Positions 57,650 to 64,000 of a stretch of 64,000 bases of DNA are shown here, piece by piece; the stretch's first letter is position 1; every line of letters begins with the position of its first letter. Under the pieces are notes generated by a model. That model made no database searches, was not told the DNA's origin, and saw only the letters and a list, made by a program, of their open reading frames with translations. Position numbers and translations under genes: made by a program. The stretch lies in NCBI GenBank assembly GCA_049513975.1, contig JBEKVM010000006.1, forward strand, positions 1 to 64,000. The letters are read 5' to 3'. Source of the DNA: JBEKOF01 sp049513975 (GTDB lineage Bacteria > Verrucomicrobiota > Verrucomicrobiia > Limisphaerales > Palsa-1400).

Positions 57650-59470
57650 ATGAAATTTGACCCCATGATTGATGCCGCGGTTTGTGAAGAGCTCTCTGGC
57701 TTTTACAAGGCCATTTATGATCGTTACATCCAGGAGATGGCCTGTCATCAAAGCGCCGGGAATCTGGAACAGGCCGCGCGATGGGGGAGGGTGGCCGCCT
57801 CTCACGCCTCCGGGATCGGCTACTTCGGCATTTTGGCCGATCCAGCCCTCGAAGAAATGCTCCTTTCCATTGGACGCAGTCTGCCGGCAGCCCCGCGCGA
57901 CAGGCCATCGAGCCCAAAAACCACCTTTCTCCACGTCCTGACGGAAGCCCAGCCAGTCGGCGGCCACCCCAGGTTCTGCTGCCGCTGGATTGAAAGCGAT
58001 TCAACAGCGCATCGCCACCATGTTCTCCTGACCTCTCAGACCCAGACCATCCCCGACGACCTGAAGCACACGGTGGAACATTGCGGCGGCCGGCTTACGT
58101 TATTGAATCCTCAACTCCCATTGCTGGAGCGCGCGAGGCAGCTCCGCGAAATCGCCTGCCTGCAGGCCGATGCCGTTATTCTCCACGTCCACATGGACGA
58201 TCCCCTGCCAATCCTTGCTTTTGCCGTTGATAACACGCCGCCCGTCTTGCTGGTTAACCATGCGGACCACGTTTACTGGCTGGGGGTTTCGATGGCTGAC
58301 TTGGTGGCCAACATTCGGCCCTCCGGTCAGGAACTGACACGCCACTGCCGGGGAATCGAGGGTTCGGTTTGCCTGCCTATCCCACTTAAGGATACCGAGT
58401 CTCGATTGGGAGACCGCCGACGTTCCATTGAGCAGAAGGAATTGGAAAGAGACAGGCTGGGCATCCCTCAGGAAGCGGTTGTTTTCCTGACAATTGCATC
58501 CGCATATAAATACACTCCACTGAACAACTACGGTTTTATCAGCGTCGCCCAGCGGCTTTTGGAGAGGTGTCCGGAGGCCTGGCTGATCGCGGTCGGGCCG
58601 GATTGTGAAGGCCCTTGGGCCGCCGCTTCTGCCAAATCGGGTGGCCGGCTGATGGCGCTGGGCGTCAAGGAAGTCGTGTCCCCCTTTCATGAGGCGGCCG
58701 ATGTTTACCTGGAAGGCTTTCCGTTTGGGTCTTTGACGGCCCTGCTCGAAGCAGGGCTTTCCGGTCTGCCCTGTGTGGGAGCACCGGGAACAACTCCCCT
58801 GCCCATGAGGTCTGACGACCTGGCCCTGGACCATCTGCTGACACCGGCGAGCGCTGAAGACTACATCTTGGAAGCCTTGAGACTGGCGGGCGATCCTCAG
58901 GCACGCTCAGTGGAAGGGGAGAGAACGCAAACCGCCATCCGCGAGCACCACTGCGGCGCGGGCTGGTTGAAACATCTTGCAAGCGTTTATGAGCGCATTC
59001 CGAAAAAACATAAAATTGGGCATGGAACGAGCCACCCCGTCTCTAAGGTCATCCGCGACTACTGGGTTTCATTTCAAAGAACTTTAGCTGGCGCGGGCAT
59101 CGCGGAGCTTTTGATGTCGGTCTATGGCAAGGCGGAATGGCGAAGCTTGCGCCTGGTGGAAAGCACCGGCCAACGGCTGGATTCAGATTTTCTGGCTCTT
59201 GCCAGGCAGCTCAGCTCACGAACAGGCGGGAATTGTAACTGGCTTTGCGAGATGCATGCTTACGACGGCTTTCGCGCTTACCTTGAAAAGGACAACCGCC
59301 GCTTGTTCACGAACTTTCTCAGGAGCTTATGTACTGCGCCAAATAACATGCGGAACCGCTACCTGGCGGGTCTGATCGTCAAGTCCCTGATTGGCGCCCG
59401 ATCCAGGGAACGACTGCGAAGATTAAGCCGCTGGCTTCGATCCGACCGTCTGCGAACCCGCTGCGGCTGA
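57650..59470 (+). CDS. Large glycosyltransferase with extra N- and C-terminal regions, 606 aa
   Basis: The protein has a GT-B-like core: LTEAQPVGGHPRFCCRWIES, PVLLVNHADHVYWLGVSMAD, FLTIASAYKYTPLNNYGFIS (donor-domain start), and VVSPFHEAADVYLEGFPFGS, LTALLEAGLSGLPCVGAPGT with LTPASAEDYILEALRLAGDP. The core resembles GT4-like enzymes, but the N-terminal 95 residues and the C-terminal 150 residues after about 455 (VSFQRTLAGAGIAELLMSVY) are additional and helical. It may act as a multi-step or processive enzyme, but that is inference. It sits at the end of the plus-strand run Wzx and this gene. Confidence 0.75.
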   Translation: MKFDPMIDAAVCEELSGFYKAIYDRYIQEMACHQSAGNLEQAARWGRVAASHASGIGYFGILADPALEEMLLSIGRSLPAAPRDRPSSPKTTFLHVLTEAQPVGGHPRFCCRWIESDSTAHRHHVLLTSQTQTIPDDLKHTVEHCGGRLTLLNPQLPLLERARQLREIACLQADAVILHVHMDDPLPILAFAVDNTPPVLLVNHADHVYWLGVSMADLVANIRPSGQELTRHCRGIEGSVCLPIPLKDTESRLGDRRRSIEQKELERDRLGIPQEAVVFLTIASAYKYTPLNNYGFISVAQRLLERCPEAWLIAVGPDCEGPWAAASAKSGGRLMALGVKEVVSPFHEAADVYLEGFPFGSLTALLEAGLSGLPCVGAPGTTPLPMRSDDLALDHLLTPASAEDYILEALRLAGDPQARSVEGERTQTAIREHHCGAGWLKHLASVYERIPKKHKIGHGTSHPVSKVIRDYWVSFQRTLAGAGIAELLMSVYGKAEWRSLRLVESTGQRLDSDFLALARQLSSRTGGNCNWLCEMHAYDGFRAYLEKDNRRLFTNFLRSLCTAPNNMRNRYLAGLIVKSLIGARSRERLRRLSRWLRSDRLRTRCG

Positions 59471-59571
59471 CAGCATCTACGTGGCGGTTTTTGTTTTCCT
59501 GCAACATCAGTCGCCAACCCGCCCCCCCCGGTCCATCGGCCGCTCCTGCGCATCCCGCAGATGCCCCTGGC

Positions 59572-60366
59572 CTATATCCCCTTCACAAACAGCTTTCGCA
59601 ATGTTCGGTAGAGGAACGGACTACGTCGTTTCAAGAATACTGCAATCTGGTTGATCCTGATTCTGTTGCTGATCAGCGCTTTCAGTTGGGCGCTCCGGGC
59701 GTCCGCCAGCAGCCGGTTTGGCACAAACACCACATCGCCCCAGTTCGCTTCCTTCTCCATGCTGGATCCGATTTCCGTAAAACCGAGGGAATTCAGCAAT
59801 TGGCTGACCTCTTCATACGTGCGCTGCCCGATCCGCACCGGCGATTTGGCCGTCTCGACATGGATGACCCTCACCCGCTCCGCCACCGCCCGCATCCCCT
59901 CCAGCACCCAGTACTCCGCTGACTCCACATCAATCCAAAGCGCGATGGATTGACAGGGCTGATACTCCGGCCTCCGCAAAAAGGTATCCAGCCGCACCGT
60001 CTCCACTTCGACCGTCCCAGCCGTCTTGACCCCGGGATGAACCAATAATGAACTGATCCCTAAATTATTCTCCGCCGTTTCCACCCCCTCATAATCGGCC
60101 TCGGCGATATGAAAGGTCGCCTTGCCATCGGCATTGCTGACCGCGCAAGCTAAAACGGTGATGCCCCCCTTTAACAGGGGATCAACCGACATTTTTTGAT
60201 AATTCCTCGGATTCGCCTCAAACGCCACCACCCGCGCCCCGGGCAGGGCATCCTTGAAGAGCAGCGACTGTTTGCCGTCCCGCGATCCAATATCCAGGAC
60301 CAAATCGCAATGCCATTTTCTGATCAGCGATACAAACAAACTCTTCGTGTCCGTCGTGGTGGCCAT
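59572..60366 (-). CDS. FkbM-family methyltransferase
   Basis: ATG 60366 (MATTTDTKSLFVSLIRKWHC) is chosen because the family usually begins near this point; the frame extends to 60486. The AdoMet core is CDLVLDIGSRDGKQSLLFKD, RVVAFEANPRNYQKMSVDP, VSNADGKATFHIAEADYEGV, TVRLDTFLRR and SIALWIDVESAEYWVLEGMR, in FkbM order. Such enzymes O-methylate sugars or lipid-linked polysaccharides. The C-terminal 60 residues are basic, as in related exopolysaccharide genes. It reads toward the glycosyltransferase gene and is the last locus gene. Confidence 0.85.
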   Translation of the reverse strand: MATTTDTKSLFVSLIRKWHCDLVLDIGSRDGKQSLLFKDALPGARVVAFEANPRNYQKMSVDPLLKGGITVLACAVSNADGKATFHIAEADYEGVETAENNLGISSLLVHPGVKTAGTVEVETVRLDTFLRRPEYQPCQSIALWIDVESAEYWVLEGMRAVAERVRVIHVETAKSPVRIGQRTYEEVSQLLNSLGFTEIGSSMEKEANWGDVVFVPNRLLADARSAQLKALISNRIRINQIAVFLKRRSPFLYRTLRKLFVKGI

Positions 60367-60489
60367 CTCGCCGCAAGCATATAATCGCCGGGCCTCGCAA
60401 TAAAGCACAATCCATGGAGAGCCCGCCTGATCGTCGTTTGACTCGAAAAAATGGCTTTCCCAACAGCCGTCGCACGGTAAATTCACTCC

Positions 60490-60975
60490 ATGCCGTCATT
60501 CGACATCGTTTCGGAAGTCAGTCCCATGGAAATTGACAACGCCGTCAACCAGGCCAGGAAGGAGCTGGCCAACCGCTTTGATTTCAAGGGGAGCCGCGCC
60601 GAAATCCTCCTCGAAAAAAATGAAATCAAGCTCTCCGCCCCGGACCATTTCAAAATCGCCGCCCTTCACGAAATCGTCATCGGCAAACTGGCCAAACGCA
60701 ACGTCAGCCTCAAAAATGTCGAGTCCCTCCCCCCGGACCTTTCCCCTCTCGGCCACGCCCGCCAGGTCATCAGGATAAAACAGGGCCTCGAACAACCCGT
60801 GGCCAAACAAATCACCGCTTTTATCCGCGACGCCAGGTTGAAGGTCACCTCCCAAATCCAGGGCGACGCCGTCCGCGTCGCCGGCAAAAGCCGGGACGAT
60901 TTGCAGGCGGTCATCGCCGCCGTGCGCGGGCAGGACTTCCCCGCCGCCCTGAGTTTTCAAAATTTCCGCGATTAA
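60490..60975 (+). CDS. YajQ-family nucleotide-binding protein
   Basis: The 161-residue protein MPSFDIVSEVSPMEIDNAVN contains RKELANRFDFKGSRAEILLE, GHARQVIRIKQGLEQPVAKQ, TAFIRDARLKVTSQIQGDAV and the terminal DDLQAVIAAVRGQDFPAALS, all landmarks of YajQ. Members bind nucleotides, including cyclic di-GMP in some cases, and act in regulation of virulence or phage. It is read divergently from the FkbM gene and is followed by the lipoprotein gene at 61030. Confidence 0.95.
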   Translation: MPSFDIVSEVSPMEIDNAVNQARKELANRFDFKGSRAEILLEKNEIKLSAPDHFKIAALHEIVIGKLAKRNVSLKNVESLPPDLSPLGHARQVIRIKQGLEQPVAKQITAFIRDARLKVTSQIQGDAVRVAGKSRDDLQAVIAAVRGQDFPAALSFQNFRD

Positions 60976-61029
60976 CCGGCGTTTTCGTGCTTGACGCCGC
61001 ACCCGGGAAGGACTTGCATGGTGGGCGTA

Positions 61030-61428
61030 ATGAAAATAAATAATTTCAAATCTGTTCTCGCCGCGGCTCTTTCGGCCCTGGCCCTGTTTGTCGCCGGTTG
61101 CGTTTCCACCCCCACAGGCGGCACCAAGCCCGGAGTGCCGTGGGTCCAGGACACGGTCACCAGCCGCTACCAGCGCCCCGTGGAACTTTTGGTCACCGCC
61201 ACCCGCGCCGTCCTCAAACACAACGGCAGGCTGCTGGTGGACAATTCTGTTGACAATACGTTCAAGGCCAAAGTCAACGAACGCGACGTCTGGGTGAAAA
61301 TCACCAAGGTTGACGACAAAGTGTCGCAAGTGGTGGTGATGGTCCGCACCCACATGGGGGGCGATATTCATCTCGCCGCCGAATTGGACAAACAGATCGC
61401 CCTGAACTTGCAGGCCGTCACCCCTTAG
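61030..61428 (+). CDS. DUF3568-like lipoprotein, 132 aa
   Basis: ATG 61030 (MKINNFKSVLAAALSALALF) gives a lipoprotein signal with lipobox VAGC (Cys24). The mature protein has RYQRPVELLVTATRAVLKHN, NTFKAKVNERDVWVKITKVD and VVMVRTHMGGDIHLAAELDK, a pattern recalling small envelope lipoproteins of DUF3568 type. Cell-envelope role is assumed from the signal. Its stop overlaps the convergent TPR gene by 11 bp, so the two are transcribed toward each other. Confidence 0.65.
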   Translation: MKINNFKSVLAAALSALALFVAGCVSTPTGGTKPGVPWVQDTVTSRYQRPVELLVTATRAVLKHNGRLLVDNSVDNTFKAKVNERDVWVKITKVDDKVSQVVVMVRTHMGGDIHLAAELDKQIALNLQAVTP

Positions 61429-62614
61429 CCTTTTTCAGGCCGAGGTTCTTTTCATACTGGCCCATCGTCTTGACCTGGGTGGCCTGGCCGCGTTTCATTT
61501 CCGCCTGCAAAGAGGCCAGCCGCGCCATCGTCGGCTCGACCATGGCGGGGCTGGAGAATTGCTCCAGGATGCGCCGCAGGGTCGCCTCCGCCCCGGCCAG
61601 GTCTTTGCCAATGCGAATCTGCAAATCGGCCAGCAGGTTGAGCCACTGCACAATGTGCCGGGGGGTTTCGTTGGGAAAAGCGATCAACTGTTCCAATTGC
61701 TCCGCCGCCAGATCCAGGCGGTGGAAGTGCTCGGCGTAAAGGACCGCCAGCTTTTCCCTCGTGGCCGTGTCGGCCGGATGCTTCTCCAATTGCCGGACGC
61801 ACTCGTCCGCCAGCGCGCCCGGGTCCTGGGCCGGCGCCGCCGGACCGGTGTAATCTTTGCGCAAGCCGATATACTTCTCGCCCGGCTGCATGTCCACGGT
61901 CGCGGCCGTCCGCGCCGCCACCAGATGCTCCACGGTGGGGAGATGGGCCAGCCGCTGCGCGGCTTGATGGGCGACGGGCGTGTCGGGCAACTCCTGCACG
62001 ATCCTTTCCAGCGCCAGACGCGCCGCTTCCGGGTCCTGGGCAAATTGGAGATGCCAGTCCGCGATGGTCGTCAGAGCCGAGGCCTTGCCCTGCGGCGTCG
62101 CCGCCGGCCCCTCCATCCAGCGTTCCAGCGTGAGTTGCGCGCCCGGCAGATCATTCATATCTTCCACCATGATGGTGGCCAGCAGCATGGTGCCGCGAAA
62201 ATCCCCCGGGAATTTTTCCAGTTGTTCCCGCACGGCGGCAATCGCCTCCTGGGGATGGCCGTTGCGCCGCTTGGTTTCGGCAATGGAATAAAAGGGCTGG
62301 GCTTCCATGGGTGAATCCCCGCCGTCAATCGCGTCGGTCACCAGGCCGGCCATCATCGAGCCAATGCTGGGGGCCCACATCAAGCCCAGCGCCGCACAAG
62401 GAGGAACCACAAGGAGGAGCAACATTTTAGGCGGACAATGGGGAATCATCAAGGCCGGCACCGCAATCAATCCCGCCGAGATAATCCATTTGAACACCAG
62501 CTTGGCCGGATCCACACTTTTGCGCAGGAACATCCAGGCCACGGCCCCCGCGCCCGCCATCACCAGCACGGCAGCGGCGATGTCCAGGACGATGCGCCAT
62601 GGGTTCGGGTTCAT
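61418..62614 (-). CDS. TPR-repeat membrane protein, 398 aa
   Basis: The N-terminal 80 residues hold three membrane segments (IVLDIAAAVLVMAGAGAVAW, WIISAGLIAVPALMIP, MLLLLVVPPCAALGLMW). The remaining part is a series of tetratricopeptide-like repeats such as SIAETKRRNGHPQEAIAAVR, ALERIVQELPDTPVAHQAAQ and REKLAVLYAEHFHRLDLAAE. It probably acts as a scaffold or in a membrane complex. Its start overlaps the stop of the upstream LolA-like gene by 4 bp (ATGA), so the two are coupled. No family name applies beyond TPR. Confidence 0.7.
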   Translation of the reverse strand: MNPNPWRIVLDIAAAVLVMAGAGAVAWMFLRKSVDPAKLVFKWIISAGLIAVPALMIPHCPPKMLLLLVVPPCAALGLMWAPSIGSMMAGLVTDAIDGGDSPMEAQPFYSIAETKRRNGHPQEAIAAVREQLEKFPGDFRGTMLLATIMVEDMNDLPGAQLTLERWMEGPAATPQGKASALTTIADWHLQFAQDPEAARLALERIVQELPDTPVAHQAAQRLAHLPTVEHLVAARTAATVDMQPGEKYIGLRKDYTGPAAPAQDPGALADECVRQLEKHPADTATREKLAVLYAEHFHRLDLAAEQLEQLIAFPNETPRHIVQWLNLLADLQIRIGKDLAGAEATLRRILEQFSSPAMVEPTMARLASLQAEMKRGQATQVKTMGQYEKNLGLKKAKG

Positions 62615-63549
62615 TGGTCCTTGGGCATATCAAATTTCAGATCGGTATGCGAGTGTGTTTTTTTGTTGTCAATTCCCATCTCTTCCAGTTGCCAATGGCC
62701 GCGGGCATCTTTTTTGAAGCTCTTGTGGTCGAGGGAAAACTCCTTGATCTCGTGGCCCTCGCTGTCATAAGCCTCCGCCACCAGCGGACCGGGGGTTTCT
62801 TCATCAATCCAGGATTTGACCCGCACGATGCCGGCTTTGCGTGAATTGGTGCTTTCCAAAACATAACAGGGCTGACCCAGCCGTTGCTCGCGGGGCAACA
62901 ACTCGCATTGTCCCGGCCAGTGCAAAAACTCCAGCCCGAGATCCCCCACCGAAAAATCCGAGCCGGCAAACGGCGCCTCCGTGGCCTCGGGCAAAACCGG
63001 GCTCAGTTCGGGAAGCGGCGCGCCCGGTGTGGCGGCGCGCGCATAAAGATACTGGTTCGGTCCGTTGGCGCTGTGGATGATGACGAGACGCTCGGCCCCC
63101 GCCGTGGCGGTCGCCTCGGCCTGATAAATGGTCTCCCAGGCGCCCTCCCGCATCTTCACCTGGCAAAGGACCGGAATTCTGCTCTTGGTTTTCCCGGAGC
63201 TGACGAGGAGGAGGCCGTGAATCTCGGAGTTCGTCTCCGGCATGGCGGCGCGCATCTGTTCCGCCAGCTTCTGGCCGCCGGCCTCGTCCCGGACAGGAGG
63301 CGCCGGGAGGGGCAGGCCGCCAGCGAGCGCAGTAAAATGGACTGCCAGCGCCGCCAGCGCCACGGCCAAACACCCCCGGAGGACAAAGAAGAGGGCCGAT
63401 TTGTCCGTTAACTTTCGCCGGGCCAGTGGCCCGGCAGGACGGGTCCCGATAGCATCGGGATTCCACCCATGCGCTACGAAATGTCCGGGATGAAGCTCAG
63501 GTGCTGCGGCGGATTGGGCTTGTTTGAGGTGGCTTCTGGCCAGGTGCAT
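62611..63549 (-). CDS. LolA-like outer membrane lipoprotein-sorting protein
   Basis: The 312-residue frame has a membrane or signal segment near residues 53-75 (ALFFVLRGCLAVALAALAVH), suggesting that the start may be later than 63549. The body has HGLLLVSSGKTKSRIPVLCQ, AERLVIIHSANGPNQYLYAR, FAGSDFSVGDLGLEFLHWPG and CYVLESTNSRKAGIVRVKSW, matching the LolA-like beta-barrel class of sorting proteins annotated from similar genes. It would carry lipid or lipoprotein in the periplasm. It is followed by the TPR gene with a 4-bp overlap. Assignment is by pattern. Confidence 0.7.
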   Translation of the reverse strand: MHLARSHLKQAQSAAAPELHPGHFVAHGWNPDAIGTRPAGPLARRKLTDKSALFFVLRGCLAVALAALAVHFTALAGGLPLPAPPVRDEAGGQKLAEQMRAAMPETNSEIHGLLLVSSGKTKSRIPVLCQVKMREGAWETIYQAEATATAGAERLVIIHSANGPNQYLYARAATPGAPLPELSPVLPEATEAPFAGSDFSVGDLGLEFLHWPGQCELLPREQRLGQPCYVLESTNSRKAGIVRVKSWIDEETPGPLVAEAYDSEGHEIKEFSLDHKSFKKDARGHWQLEEMGIDNKKTHSHTDLKFDMPKDQ

Positions 63550-64000
63550 GGTTGAGCGAGCGGTTTAAATTGCTTTAATATAGTTCAATTTACTTAAATT
63601 GGAATGGGGAGTCGAGCGCAGACTGATAATGGAAGGAATCCGCGAATGGGCGCCAATCCTGAGTGGAGTGGTGGAGTGATGGGCATGGTCAAGGTTCAGA
63701 AAGTGGTTTGACTGGGTTTGACCGGTTGGTGGGGCAAATGCAAAATGCAAAATGGGAACCCGGGCGATGATGATAAAGTTGGGGGTGATTGTGGACTTGG
63801 TGGACGGAGTGGGCTGACGCGGACACCCGCAGAGGCCGGGGCGGTCACCGCCCGCCGACTCATTTTGCCATTTTCCGTCCTCACTATGCCAAATTAGCAT
63901 TTAACCCAGGTGTTGTCAAAGGAAAAGTGAATGGGGGAAGGCAAGATTATAAATGCCCTCCCCAGCCGCGCCGACGGAGCGACGGGGGAACTATTCAAGC
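63550..64000. other. Right edge: intergenic stretch with dispersed repeat copy 2
   Basis: No gene is supported. An AT-rich part at 63565-63605 may hold the promoter of the minus-strand genes. The dispersed repeat at 63865-63929 matches 24668-24725. Confidence 0.5.
63865..63929 (+). repeat. Dispersed repeat, copy 2
   Basis: TTTGCCATTTTCCG, TCACTATGCC, GCATTTAACCCAGG and TTGTCAAAGGAAAAGTG correspond to blocks at 24668-24725 in the same orientation, about 39 kb away. Confidence 0.7.

Overview
The window looks like a chromosome segment of a GC-rich Gram-negative bacterium, most probably a verrucomicrobial (Pedosphaera/Limisphaerales-like) lineage. That assignment is an inference. It rests on the gene mix: an exosortase/EpsI exopolysaccharide locus, a YdjY-domain protein, a LABN-domain protein, large secreted glycosidases with Gly/Arg-rich insertions, and many small toxin-antitoxin modules and insertion-sequence scars. 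No rRNA is present.

Layout. 1-5.4 kb is a scarred accessory region. It holds two hypothetical genes, two toxin-antitoxin modules, a DUF5615 relic, a 3' tRNA-like fragment, two copies of a dispersed repeat, and a truncated alcohol dehydrogenase fused to an IS1-type transposase fragment. 5.4-9.6 kb carries a LABN protein, a TlpA-type thioredoxin, a lipoprotein and a radical SAM protein on the minus strand. 9.6-12.6 kb has small membrane and lipoproteins among repeats, including a small gene with an in-frame UGA. 12.5-16 kb is an ATP-grasp / alpha-E / transglutaminase operon. 16.3-20.5 kb holds a YdjY protein, inositol monophosphatase, fumarase (fumC) and a rhomboid protease.

20.6-24.6 kb is a candidate mobile island bounded by a 22-bp perfect inverted repeat. 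It contains a hypothetical gene, a small basic protein, a structured leader followed by an IS1-family transposase, two unusual tRNA genes and a winged-helix-like protein. One tRNA has a leucine-type class II body but the anticodon UGG. 25-33 kb encodes a secreted beta-propeller protein and a three-gene polysaccharide-degradation cluster (GH74-like xyloglucanase, GH35-like/DUF5597 glycosidase, putative glycoside hydrolase).

33.5-60.4 kb is an exopolysaccharide locus: UDP-glucuronate decarboxylase, initiating sugar transferase, EpsI, exosortase, at least nine further glycosyltransferases, a nucleotide-sugar dehydrogenase, an O-antigen polymerase/ligase, a flippase and two methyltransferases. 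Many of its genes are coupled by 4-bp overlaps. It is interrupted at 38-41.6 kb by an AT-rich accessory insert with a P63C-domain protein and a second IS1-type transposase, preceded by the same kind of structured leader. The initiating transferase, the other transferases, the flippase and the polymerase would together assemble and export a polysaccharide, and EpsI/exosortase would process matching sorting-signal proteins encoded elsewhere. No Wza/Wzc-type export genes were seen here. 60.5-63.5 kb ends with YajQ, a lipoprotein, a TPR membrane protein and a LolA-like protein.

The most unusual observations are the leucine-body tRNA with a proline anticodon, the covarying structured leader in front of both IS1-type transposases, and the inverted-repeat-bounded island that contains one of them.
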